From the NCBI RefSeq assembly GCF_025463795.1, contig NZ_JAODBE010000122.1, positions 1-42,725 on the forward strand: a stretch of DNA of 42,725 nucleotides, read 5' to 3'. Positions 1 through 7,831 of the stretch are shown here, one piece after another. A model generated the notes under the pieces. It searched no databases. It saw nothing but the letters and a program-made list of their open reading frames with translations, and had not been told where the DNA came from. This stretch comes from Amnibacterium sp. (lineage in GTDB: Bacteria; Actinomycetota; Actinomycetes; Actinomycetales; Microbacteriaceae). Position 1 is the stretch's first letter. Each line of letters starts with the position of its first letter. The translations under genes were made by a program, and so were the position numbers.

Positions 1-1067
1 ATGCGGCCCGGCAGACCCCGCCGCCGCGCACATCGGCGGCGCCCGCGGTCGCCCTCGTCGGCGACGCCACCGCCGATGCCGCGGGTGTCGCCACCGCCCG
101 TGCGGCCGGCGCGACGGTCGTCGACCTGGCGCCGGGCGACTGCGACCTCACCCGCAGCCCGCGGGCGGTCGCCGCCCTGGCGGCGCACCGCAGCGCTCCC
201 GCCGTGCTGCTCGGCGCCGGCTTCGCGACCGCCCCGTCGGCGACCTGGACCGTCGCATCCGCCCGCTCCGGCTTCCAGCTCCCGGGCGGCGGCCAGCGCG
301 CACTGCCCGGCCACCGCTTCGTCGCGCTCTACGGCGTGCCCGGCGTGCCCGTGCTCGGCGCCCTCGGCGATCAGGGGATCGAGGCGTCGATCCGTCGCGT
401 GAAGTCGCTCGCGGCCGAGTACGCGCCCCTCTCGGACGAGCCGGTGGTGCCGACCCTCGAGATCATCGCCACTGTCGCTGCGGGCTCGGCCGGCTCCGAC
501 GGCGACTACTCGAACGAGCTCGACCCGGCCTCCCTGCGGCCCTGGGTCGACGCGGCACGGCGTGCCGGCGTCGAGGTGGTCCTCGACCTGCAGCCGGGCC
601 GCTCCGACTTCCCCAGCCAGGCGAGGCACTACGCCGGGCTGCTCGAGCAGCCGAACGTCGGCCTCGCGCTCGATCCCGAGTGGCGTCTCGGCCCCCACCA
701 GGTGCCGCTGCGGCAGATCGGATCCGTGTCGGCCGCCGAGGTGAACCGCACGTCCGCGTGGCTGGCGGAGCTGGTCACCGCGCATCACCTGCCGCCGAAG
801 CTGTTCGTGCTGCACCAGTTCCGGCTCTCGATGCTGCGGGACCGGGACCGGATCGTGCAGCGAGGCGAGCTCACCACCGTGCTCCACGTCGACGGGCAGG
901 GCGGTCAGCCCGACAAGCGGGCCACCTGGCGGGCCGTGCACGAGGACGCGCCCGCAGGAATCGGCTGGGGCTGGAAGAACTTCCTGCACAAGGACCACCC
1001 GACCCTCACGCCGCGGCAGACCATGCGGGACGTCCGGCCGGCGCCCGACCTCGTCACCTATCAGTAG
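1..1067 (+). CDS. Hypothetical protein, 5'-truncated, possibly TIM-barrel-like
   Basis: The reading frame is open from base 3 and enters from outside the window; about 354 codons are present, ending in TAG. I do not recognise a named family with confidence. The first visible part is rich in Ala, Thr and Pro, as in a linker or the region after a signal peptide. It is followed by a compact region with alternating strands and helices (for example VVPTLEIIATVA, GVEVVLDLQPGRSDF, NVGLALDPEW, PKLFVLHQF). That pattern, with acidic residues at strand ends (LDLQPG, LALDPEW), resembles a TIM-barrel hydrolase-like fold. An extracytoplasmic location is likely but the signal peptide would lie upstream. Codon use matches the neighbours, so it is a real gene. 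The next gene is on the opposite strand and the two are convergent. Confidence 0.7.
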   Translation, partial: AARQTPPPRTSAAPAVALVGDATADAAGVATARAAGATVVDLAPGDCDLTRSPRAVAALAAHRSAPAVLLGAGFATAPSATWTVASARSGFQLPGGGQRALPGHRFVALYGVPGVPVLGALGDQGIEASIRRVKSLAAEYAPLSDEPVVPTLEIIATVAAGSAGSDGDYSNELDPASLRPWVDAARRAGVEVVLDLQPGRSDFPSQARHYAGLLEQPNVGLALDPEWRLGPHQVPLRQIGSVSAAEVNRTSAWLAELVTAHHLPPKLFVLHQFRLSMLRDRDRIVQRGELTTVLHVDGQGGQPDKRATWRAVHEDAPAGIGWGWKNFLHKDHPTLTPRQTMRDVRPAPDLVTYQ

Positions 1068-1088
1068 GCCGGGGCCGGACCGGCCGGG

Positions 1089-1334
1089 TCAGGCCGGCGT
1101 CAGCTCCTGTCGCATCGTCGCGGCGTCCTCGTGCCGCACCGCCGCGTCGAGGCGCACGACGAGCACGGCGTCGCCCATCCGGGCGGTGCGGATGCGGACG
1201 CCGTTCCGACGGCCGAGCCGGCGGAGCTCGAGCCGGACGAGGGCGGCCTCGTCCTCGGCGGCGATCCGGCGGGCGCACTGCTCGTCCCGAATCGCGATGT
1301 CGAGCATCTCCACGGCCGTCCTGCGCGCATCCAC
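1089..1334 (-). CDS. Small hypothetical protein, 81 aa
   Basis: This short, strongly charged protein (many Arg, Glu and Asp; one Cys) has no signal peptide or membrane segment. Its third codon positions are almost all G or C, which separates it from the shadow frames around it. The start is GTG at 1334. There is no Shine-Dalgarno, but GACGAT at 1341-1346 lies exactly six bases upstream, fitting the leaderless promoter pattern seen elsewhere in this window. The N-terminal half looks helical (AVEMLDIAIRDEQCARRIAA) and the C-terminal half has beta-like stretches (GVRIRTARMGDAVLVVRL). It is divergent from the APC permease and convergent with the truncated gene before it. Function unknown. Confidence 0.6.
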   Translation of the reverse strand: MDARRTAVEMLDIAIRDEQCARRIAAEDEAALVRLELRRLGRRNGVRIRTARMGDAVLVVRLDAAVRHEDAATMRQELTPA

Positions 1335-1460
1335 TGTTCCATCGTCGTTTCGTTCCGGTGTGGCCGTTCTCCGAGGTGGATGCGGGATCGCTGTGCTTCG
1401 GCGGGTGCCCAGCCGACACTCCCTATCGTTCAGGCGGCATTCATGAAGGGACAGGTCGAC

Positions 1461-3098
1461 ATGACGACAGCGGTCGAGACCGGCGACACCACGGAGAGCT
1501 CAACCGGGCTCCAGCGGCGCATCGGGTTCTGGGGACTCACCTTCATCTCGCTCGGCTCGATCATCGGATCGGGCTGGCTGCTCGGCGCGCTCACCGCGGC
1601 GCAGACCGCCGGCGGTGGCGGCTCCCTCGTCTCCTGGGTGCTGGCCGCGATCATGCTCGGCGTGCTCGCCCTGATCCATGCGGATCTCGGTGCCGCGTAT
1701 CCCGTGGCCGGCGGCACGACCCGGTACCCGCACTACGCCTTCGGCGGCTTCGCCGGGTTCACGGCCGGCTGGACCACCTACATCCAGTGCGTGGCGATCG
1801 CGCCGCTCGAGGTGTCCGCGAGCATCGACTACGTCAACGCCATCCCCGCCGTGAAGAAGAACTTCGACATGGTGCAGCCCGACGGCCAGCTGAACGCCCT
1901 CGGCCTCGTGATCGCGGTGCTCGCGCTGCTGCTCTTCACCTTCGTCAACGCGATGGGCGCGAACTGGCTCTCCGACAGCAACACCGGCATCGTGCTCTGG
2001 AAGGTCGCGGTGCCGCTGCTCACCGTCGTCGTGCTGCTGATCGTGGTCTTCCAGCCGCACAACTTCACCGCCGGCGGCGGCTTCGCTCCGGACGGCTTCC
2101 ACGGCATCTTCGCCGCGCTGCCGGCCGGCGTCGTCTTCGCCCTGCAGGGCTTCGAGCAGGCGGCGCAGGTCGCCGGCGAGGCGAAGGACCCGCGCAAGCA
2201 CATGGCGAAGGCGATCATCACGGCCATGGCGATCGGCGCCGTCGTCTACATCCTGCTCGAGATCGCGTTCGTCGGCGCCGTGCCCTCGGCCCGCGTCGGG
2301 AGCAGCTGGGCCCACCCGCTGCCCGTCGGGGACTACGGCCCGTACTACACGCTCGCGGTGGGCGCGGGGATCACCTGGTTGTCGATCGTGCTCATCATCG
2401 ACGCGGTCATCTCGCCCGGCGGCACCGGGCTCATCTACGTCGGCACCTCCTCGCGCATCTCCTACGCGCTCGGGATGCCGAGCTGGATGCGGCGCACCAC
2501 CAAGCGGGGCGTTCCCATCTGGTCGGTGCTGATCGCCGCCGGCTTCGGCCTCATCGCCCTCGCGCCCACGCCGAGCTGGGAGCAGCTCGTGAAGGTCATC
2601 ACCTCGTCCACCGCGCTGATGTACGCGTTCGCGCCCATCTCGCTCTGGGTGCTGAACCGGTCGGACCCGGACCGGGACCACCCGTACCGGGCGCCGGCGC
2701 AGCGGGTGCTGCTGCCCCTCGGCTTCGTCTTCGCGAACCTCATCGCCTACTGGGGCGGCTTCGACACCTCGTGGAAGCTCGCGATCTTCATCCTGATCGG
2801 CCAGGTCATCTATCTGATCGCCGGCCGCCTGCACGCGAAGAGCGTGGAGACGCGGCGGCCCGGCTTCCGCAGCGCCGTCTGGATCTGGGTCTGGCTGGCC
2901 GGTCTGGTGCTCCTCGACTGGCTCGGCCAGTACGGCCCCAGCGCCGCGAAGATCATCCCGGGCGGCTGGGACGACGTCGCCGTCGCCGTCTTCGCGCTCG
3001 CCATCTTCTTCTGGGCCGTCCGCAACGGCCAGGAGCAGGCGGACGCCGAGGCGCTCGTCGAGGAGGACCGCAAGGACGACGCGCTGGCGCTCGACTGA
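1461..3098 (+). CDS. APC-superfamily amino acid permease
   Basis: A 545-residue integral membrane protein of the amino acid-polyamine-organocation superfamily, predicted to import an amino acid or related amine by cation symport. About 12 hydrophobic segments are visible. The first carries the family substrate-binding loop in the form GSIIGSGWLLG. A second recognisable region is the FALQGFEQAAQVAGEAKDPRKHMAKAI stretch near residue 230, equivalent to TM6 and the loop after it, where the family has an E-A-x-x-P pattern. I chose ATG 1461 because AAGGGA lies nine bases upstream; an in-frame ATG at 1443 would add six residues and has no ribosome site. A TATCGT hexamer at 1424-1429 could be the -10. 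The substrate cannot be told from the sequence. It stands alone, divergent from the small gene before it and convergent with the SDR gene after it. Confidence 0.88.
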   Translation: MTTAVETGDTTESSTGLQRRIGFWGLTFISLGSIIGSGWLLGALTAAQTAGGGGSLVSWVLAAIMLGVLALIHADLGAAYPVAGGTTRYPHYAFGGFAGFTAGWTTYIQCVAIAPLEVSASIDYVNAIPAVKKNFDMVQPDGQLNALGLVIAVLALLLFTFVNAMGANWLSDSNTGIVLWKVAVPLLTVVVLLIVVFQPHNFTAGGGFAPDGFHGIFAALPAGVVFALQGFEQAAQVAGEAKDPRKHMAKAIITAMAIGAVVYILLEIAFVGAVPSARVGSSWAHPLPVGDYGPYYTLAVGAGITWLSIVLIIDAVISPGGTGLIYVGTSSRISYALGMPSWMRRTTKRGVPIWSVLIAAGFGLIALAPTPSWEQLVKVITSSTALMYAFAPISLWVLNRSDPDRDHPYRAPAQRVLLPLGFVFANLIAYWGGFDTSWKLAIFILIGQVIYLIAGRLHAKSVETRRPGFRSAVWIWVWLAGLVLLDWLGQYGPSAAKIIPGGWDDVAVAVFALAIFFWAVRNGQEQADAEALVEEDRKDDALALD

Positions 3099-3137
3099 CC
3101 CCACCCCCGCGAGCCGCGGCGTGCAGGCAGCGGCGCG

Positions 3138-3869
3138 TCAGCGGAGGTGCGTCGGCGTGATCACCAGCTCGTCGATCCGCACCTGCGGCGGCGCGTCGAG
3201 CGCGAAGAGCACCGCCCGCGCCACGTCGGCGGGGGAGAGCATGCCCTCGCGCCCGGCGGCGTCGGGCACCTGCGGTCGCATCGACAGGAAGTCGGTGTCG
3301 ACGTCGCCCGGGCAGAGGTGGGTCGCGCGCACGCCGTTCGGCCACTCGGCGACGTTGAGATCCCGGCACAGCACCCCGGCCGCGGTCTTGCTCGCCGCGT
3401 AGGCGATGCCGGTGCCGGGCTTGAAGCCCCAGCCGGCCACCGAGGAGATCACCACGACGACGCCCGAGGCGGCGCGGAGGTCCTCGATCGAGACCTGCAC
3501 GACGGCCGCGACGGCGGTGAGGTTCGTGGCGACGATCGCCTGGAAGTCGTCCATCCGTTGATCCGACCAGGTCCGGCGCGGGGTGTTGAGCCCGGCCGAC
3601 AGCACGAGGTCGTCGACGTGACCCCACTCCCGCCGGATCGTGGCGTGCGCCGCCTCGATCGCCGCCACGTCGGTCACGTCCAGCGGCACCACGAGGGCCT
3701 CGCTCCCCGCGGACCGCACCTCGCCGGCGACGGCCTCGAGCGCGTCGGGGCGGCGCCCGCTCAGCGCCACCCGTCGTCCGCCGTGCGCCGCCGCGACGGC
3801 CGCGGCGCGGCCCATCCCGGATCCGGCTCCCGTCACCCAGAGCACCCGCCCCGGCGCTGCCTCCGCCAT
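3138..3869 (-). CDS. SDR-family NAD(P)-dependent oxidoreductase
   Basis: A 243-residue classical short-chain dehydrogenase/reductase. The Rossmann cofactor motif TGAGSGMG is at the N-terminus, followed by LSGRRPDAL, which suits an NADP(H) preference because of the basic pair after beta-2. The catalytic triad is visible as Ser in VISSVAG and Tyr/Lys in YAASK. The usual NNAG structural motif is degenerate here (LSAG). The C-terminal PGDVDTDF region matches the family's PG motif. The ATG at 3869 is preferred over GTG at 3875 because GGGAGG lies six bases before it. It is divergent from a second SDR gene only 71 bp away, but the two proteins are clearly different subfamilies, not a recent duplication. 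The substrate is unknown. Confidence 0.85.
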   Translation of the reverse strand: MAEAAPGRVLWVTGAGSGMGRAAAVAAAHGGRRVALSGRRPDALEAVAGEVRSAGSEALVVPLDVTDVAAIEAAHATIRREWGHVDDLVLSAGLNTPRRTWSDQRMDDFQAIVATNLTAVAAVVQVSIEDLRAASGVVVVISSVAGWGFKPGTGIAYAASKTAAGVLCRDLNVAEWPNGVRATHLCPGDVDTDFLSMRPQVPDAAGREGMLSPADVARAVLFALDAPPQVRIDELVITPTHLR

Positions 3870-3909
3870 CCGCACACCTCCCGCTCACCGCACTGCGATG
3901 CCCGCTCAG

Positions 3910-3915
3910 TATGCT
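3910..3915 (+). promoter_or_regulatory. Candidate -10 of the SDR-ABC permease operon
   Basis: TATGCT lies 25 bases before the ATG at 3941 in the divergent SDR spacer, upstream of a strong GAGGAGGAG ribosome binding site. No convincing -35 hexamer is seen at the expected distance. Confidence 0.35.
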
Positions 3916-3940
3916 TCCCGGCGGCTGAGGAGGAGGAGCG

Positions 3941-4717
3941 ATGCTGCTCGATCTGCAGGGCAAGGTGGTGGTCGTCACCGGCGCCGCGCGCGGCATCGGT
4001 GCTGCGATCGCGGACGTGTTCGTCAGCGAGGGGTGCACGGTCGTGCGACTCGATCTGGCGAGCGAGGGGTTCCCCGCGGATCCGCGGGTGGACCTCGTGT
4101 GCGACGTCCGCGACGGCGGCGCGACCCGACGTATCGCGGAGGAGATCGAGGGCCGCTTCGGTCGCATCGACGTGCTCGTGAACAACGCGGGTGTGCTCGC
4201 GGAGAGTCCCATCGAGACGATGGACGACGCCGCATGGGACCGCAGCTTCGAGGTGAACGTCGGCGGGGTCTTCCGCATGAGCAAGGCCGTCATCCCCGCC
4301 ATGAAGCGGCAGGGCGCGGGCCGGATCATCAACGCCGCGTCCTTCGCGGCGATCGTGCCCTCCGTCGGCAGCGGCGCCTACGCCGCGAGCAAGGCGGCCG
4401 TGGTGCAGCTCACCCGGGTGCTCGCGAGCGAGCTCGGCCCCTACGGGATCACCGTCAACGCGTACGCGCCCGGCATGGTGCCCACGGCGATGAACGGCTT
4501 CGCCGACATGCCGCAGGCCGCCCAGGACCGACTGCTCGACACCCTGTCGATCCGGCGCTGGGAGACCCCGCAGGACGTCGCGCAGCTGCTCGTCTTCCTC
4601 GCCAGCGACGCCGCCGGGTACCTCACCGGCGCCCTCCTCGACATCTCCGGCGGCAAGCTGGCCACACAGATGCCGCAACGGGCGTACGAGCTGGCGGCCG
4701 AGCGGCCGTCGGCGTGA
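3941..4717 (+). CDS. SDR-family oxidoreductase, 3-oxoacyl/sugar dehydrogenase-like
   Basis: A 258-residue classical SDR. Visible motifs in order are TGAARGIG (cofactor binding), DVLVNNAG (strand beta-4), Ser in INAASFAA, the YAASK catalytic pair, and PGMVPTAM after beta-6. The C-terminal segment ends in a typical YLTGALLDISGGK tail, common to the FabG/glucose-dehydrogenase group. An acidic residue after beta-2 (RLDLAS) suggests NAD(H). The ribosome site GAGGAGGAG is excellent. The stop codon overlaps the start of the next gene, a sugar ABC permease (GTGA), so the two are translationally coupled. That pairing and the GH3 glucosidase beyond suggest a sugar or polyol substrate, but this is inference from context. 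Confidence 0.87.
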   Translation: MLLDLQGKVVVVTGAARGIGAAIADVFVSEGCTVVRLDLASEGFPADPRVDLVCDVRDGGATRRIAEEIEGRFGRIDVLVNNAGVLAESPIETMDDAAWDRSFEVNVGGVFRMSKAVIPAMKRQGAGRIINAASFAAIVPSVGSGAYAASKAAVVQLTRVLASELGPYGITVNAYAPGMVPTAMNGFADMPQAAQDRLLDTLSIRRWETPQDVAQLLVFLASDAAGYLTGALLDISGGKLATQMPQRAYELAAERPSA

Positions 4718-5526
4718 CGGCGGTCCCCGAGCGCCGGGTCCGCGTCCGGTCCCGATTCCGGGCCGGTGCGTGGATCCGGTTCGCCGCCCTCGTGGTGCTC
4801 ACCGTCGTCCTGCTCGCGCCGCTGCTCAGCACCTTCGTCCGCGTGCTCACGCCGGGTGAGCGAGGCGGCGGCGTGCTCGCGCAGCTCGCGGGAGCCTTCA
4901 CCTACGGCCCGGTACTCACCTGGCTCGGCAACAGCCTCATGGTCACGGCGGCGACGGTGGTCGTGACGGTGCTGGTCTCCGCCCCGGCGGGCTACGTGCT
5001 CTCGCGGGGCCGAGGGCGGGGCGTCTCGGTCTTCGCGCTCGTGATCTTCGGCCTGCAGTCGCTGCCGATCATCCTGTTCCTGGTGCCGCTCTTCGTGCTG
5101 TTCGCACTCGTCGGCCTCGTCGACAACCTGCTCGGGCTCGGCATCATCTACATCGGGATGGGCATCGCCGTGGCCACCTGGACGATGGCCGCCGCCTTCG
5201 ACTCGATCCCGGTCGACCTCGAGGAGGCCTCCTGGCTCGACGGCTGCTCGGTGTTCGGCGGGTACTGGCGGATCGTGCTGCCGAACGCGCTGCCCGGTGT
5301 GCTGAGCGCCGCGATCTTCACGTTCCTGCTCGCGTGGAACGACTACTGGATCGCGCTCGTGTTCATCCTCTCGAACGCGAACTACACGATGGGCATCGGG
5401 CTCGCCGCCTCGTACGGGTCACCGCTGCTCAGCCTCATCGGGCTGGTGCCGCCGCTCGTCGTGTTCCTCGTGCTCCATCGGTTCTTCAGCCTCGGCGGCG
5501 TCAGCGGGTCCCTGGCCGGGACCTAG
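4714..5526 (+). CDS. Carbohydrate ABC transporter permease (MalG type), orphan
   Basis: A 270-residue inner-membrane subunit of a CUT1-type sugar ABC importer. About six hydrophobic segments are visible. The cytoplasmic EAA loop that docks on the ATPase is clear (EEASWLDGCSVFGGYWRIVLPNALPG region, around residues 170-195), with the hallmark E-A, G and P positions. The GTG at 4714 overlaps the upstream SDR stop by four bases. A MalG-type permease normally sits next to a MalF-type partner and a solute-binding protein; neither is within this window. The gene either works with components encoded elsewhere or is what remains of a lost operon. It is intact and codon use is normal. Its TAG lies in the four-base CTAG at 5523-5526, which also forms the TAG of the opposing GH3 gene. 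Confidence 0.88.
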   Translation: MTAVPERRVRVRSRFRAGAWIRFAALVVLTVVLLAPLLSTFVRVLTPGERGGGVLAQLAGAFTYGPVLTWLGNSLMVTAATVVVTVLVSAPAGYVLSRGRGRGVSVFALVIFGLQSLPIILFLVPLFVLFALVGLVDNLLGLGIIYIGMGIAVATWTMAAAFDSIPVDLEEASWLDGCSVFGGYWRIVLPNALPGVLSAAIFTFLLAWNDYWIALVFILSNANYTMGIGLAASYGSPLLSLIGLVPPLVVFLVLHRFFSLGGVSGSLAGT

Positions 5527-7697
5527 AGCCGGATGCGCGCGGTCGGGCCGGACGTGTCGGCGGCGTGCGCCGCGGCTCGCACGAGCACCTCGGTCGACGG
5601 CAGCTCGAGCCGCTCGCCGGTCCACCGCTGCAGCGGCCGGAGCGAGGCGGGGACCTCGACCTCGACGGATGCGCCCGCGTCGACGGCGACGCTCGCGAAG
5701 CCGAGCAGCACGCGCGACGGGACCTCCTCGCCGGCGTCCTGCGGCTCGCCGTAGAGCTGCACGACGGTCCGTCCGGCGCGGCCGCCGGTGTTGCTGACCG
5801 TCACGCGGGCGGGCAGGGACTCGCCGGTGGGCCGCCCGACCTCGAGGCCGTCGATGGCGAACGTGGTGTAGGAGAGGCCGAACCCGAGCGGGAAGGCCGC
5901 CTCGACGCCGAGCCGGTCGAGCAGGCGCTGCCCGAACCACCGGTCGTAGGTCGCCTCCGTCGCGTCCGGGTCGAAGTCGGGAAGATGCGCCTCGCTCACG
6001 GGCACCGAGAACGGGAGCCGGCCGGCGGCGTCGACGGCGCCGGTGAGCACGTCGGCGAGGGCGGCGCCGCCCTCGCTGCCCGCGTACCAGCCGAGCAGCA
6101 CCGCGGGCACCTCATGGCGCCACTCCTCGGTGAGCACGGCGCCGGCCGCGACGATCACGACGACGGTGCGGGGGTTCCGGGCGGCGACGGCGCGGATCAG
6201 GGCCACGTCGGCGTCGTGCAGCCGCAGGCTGCGGCGGTCGCCGCCCGCGGCTCCGCCGACGATGCCACCGGACGCCGCGCGCTCGGCGCGGAGGAAGCCA
6301 TCGGCCCAGGCGTCGCCCTCCGTCGGCGGGTAGGTCGCGACGAGCTCGGGGGCGAGGAACGCGCCGGCGTCGATGAACTCGCCCTCGTCCTCGGCGGTGT
6401 AGCCGACCACGACGATCGCCACGTCGGCCTCGCCGGCGGTCGCGGCGGCCTGCTCGGGGTCGTCACCGGCGTCCAGCACGCGGATGCCGTCGAGCCCGGC
6501 GGTGAGGCCGTCGAGCGGGGTCACGACCGCGGGGGAGCGCACGTCGGAGGAGCCGTTGTCGCCGGTGTTCGGGCGCTTGGCGAGGGCGCCCGCCACAGCC
6601 ACCGTCCGCACCAGGGCGGGGGCGAGCGGCAGCACGGGCGCGCCGTCGACGGCCTCGTTCTGCAGCAGCACCATCGCCCGCGCGGCCGCCTCGCGGGCGA
6701 GCGCCCGGTGCTCCGCCGAGAACACGACGGACGCGGGCGGCTCCTCGGGCGCGCGCCGCGCGGCGAACCGCAGCTGCACCGCGAGGATCCGGACGCCCGT
6801 CTCGTCGACGAGGGACCACAGCGACGGATCCGCCTCGAGCGCCGCGGGCAGGTGCTGGGCGCGCTGCTCGGCGAACGGCTCCTCGACGTCGAGCCCGGCC
6901 TCGAGGGAGGCCACGGCGTTCCGGAGACCCCAGATGAAGTCGGAGACCGCGATGCCGGCGAAGCCCCACTCCTCGCGCAGGATCTCGGTGATCAGGTGCG
7001 GGTTCTGGCCGGCCCATTCGCCGTTGACGGAGTTGTAGGCCGTCATCACGGCATCCGCGCCTGCCTCGACGACGGCGCGGAAGTGCGGCAGGAACACCTC
7101 GCGCAGCGGCGCCTCGTCGACCGTCACGTCGACGGTGAAGCGCGCGTTCTCCATCGAGTTGAGCGCGTAGTGCTTCACGGTGGTCATCGCGTTCGGGGCG
7201 ACGCCGCGGTGCAGGGCTGCGCCGAAGGCCCCGAGCAGCAGGGGGTCCTCGCCGTACGTCTCCTGGATCCGCCCCCAGGCGGGATGCCGAGGGAGGTTGA
7301 TGCAGATGCCGCCGAAGAAGTTGCCGGTCTGTGCGCGCAGCTCCAGGCCGATCGCGGTGCCGATCCGCTCCTCGAGCGCCGGATCCCAGGTGGCGCCGCG
7401 CGCCATGGCGACAGGGAAGGCGGTGGAGCGGCCGAGCACCACCCCGCGCGGGCCGTCGCCGAAGCGCAGGCCGGGGACGCCGAGCCGCGGCACCGCGCCG
7501 TGCACGTACGGGGTGTGGTTGTAGCCCTCCTCGATCATCCGGCGGAAGCCGGCCCAGAAGGGCTCGTCGCCGTCGAGCAGGCCGAGCTTCTCCTGCTCGC
7601 TCATCCGGCCGAGCAGGACCTTCGCCTCGTCGTCGGCGGATGCGCCGGCTCGCACGCGTGCCGCGGCGGCGTCGAAGGCGGTGGTGTCGTCGGACAT
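5523..7697 (-). CDS. Glycoside hydrolase family 3 beta-glucosidase
   Basis: A 724-residue cytoplasmic (no signal peptide) GH3 enzyme expected to release terminal beta-linked glucose or a related sugar by a retaining mechanism. The N-terminal (beta/alpha)8 domain holds GPRGVVLGRSTAFP, the KHYALNSMEN substrate-binding segment and the nucleophile Asp253 in VSDFIWG. The second domain begins near residue 340 and includes AMVLLQNE and EDEGEF, where family members have the acid/base glutamate. A C-terminal fibronectin III-like domain follows (FPLGFGLSYTTF onward), as in bacterial GH3 enzymes of this length. I prefer ATG 7697 over GTG 7721. Cytoplasmic location implies the substrate is imported, and the convergent permease is an obvious but unproven partner. 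Inverted repeats upstream suggest control by a sugar-responsive repressor. Confidence 0.92.
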   Translation of the reverse strand: MSDDTTAFDAAAARVRAGASADDEAKVLLGRMSEQEKLGLLDGDEPFWAGFRRMIEEGYNHTPYVHGAVPRLGVPGLRFGDGPRGVVLGRSTAFPVAMARGATWDPALEERIGTAIGLELRAQTGNFFGGICINLPRHPAWGRIQETYGEDPLLLGAFGAALHRGVAPNAMTTVKHYALNSMENARFTVDVTVDEAPLREVFLPHFRAVVEAGADAVMTAYNSVNGEWAGQNPHLITEILREEWGFAGIAVSDFIWGLRNAVASLEAGLDVEEPFAEQRAQHLPAALEADPSLWSLVDETGVRILAVQLRFAARRAPEEPPASVVFSAEHRALAREAAARAMVLLQNEAVDGAPVLPLAPALVRTVAVAGALAKRPNTGDNGSSDVRSPAVVTPLDGLTAGLDGIRVLDAGDDPEQAAATAGEADVAIVVVGYTAEDEGEFIDAGAFLAPELVATYPPTEGDAWADGFLRAERAASGGIVGGAAGGDRRSLRLHDADVALIRAVAARNPRTVVVIVAAGAVLTEEWRHEVPAVLLGWYAGSEGGAALADVLTGAVDAAGRLPFSVPVSEAHLPDFDPDATEATYDRWFGQRLLDRLGVEAAFPLGFGLSYTTFAIDGLEVGRPTGESLPARVTVSNTGGRAGRTVVQLYGEPQDAGEEVPSRVLLGFASVAVDAGASVEVEVPASLRPLQRWTGERLELPSTEVLVRAAAHAADTSGPTARIRL

Positions 7698-7749
7698 GGG
7701 GACCCCCGGGAGGTGCGACACCGGCGACGACCCTGCCGCCGGCGGTACG

Positions 7750-7789
7750 AGGGTAGCGCGCCGGCGCTATTCGTTGTGGGTCAGCACAA
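7750..7789 (-). promoter_or_regulatory. Candidate promoter/operator region of the GH3 gene
   Basis: On the minus strand TACCCT (7755-7750) is a plausible -10, 52 bases before the ATG. It overlaps an inverted repeat TAGCG-N6-CGCTA (7754-7769). A second inverted repeat, TTGTG-N6-CACAA (7774-7789), sits where a -35 would be. Two dyads around a -10 in front of a glucosidase suggest repressor binding, but the regulator is not known. Confidence 0.35.
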
Positions 7790-7831
7790 ACCGGGAGCAG
7801 CGTCGAGCGGGCGGCCGGCGCGGCGACCGGC

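Noticed and set aside
680-3160. Very long open frames opposite or out of phase with real genes, many over 500 codons
   Set aside because: They consist of Arg/Ala/Gly/Pro-rich low-complexity protein with the wrong codon-position bias. Such frames are expected in DNA this rich in GC.
3138-4717. Recent duplication of the two neighbouring SDR genes
   Set aside because: They are divergent in direction and the proteins differ in all variable regions; only the family motifs agree.
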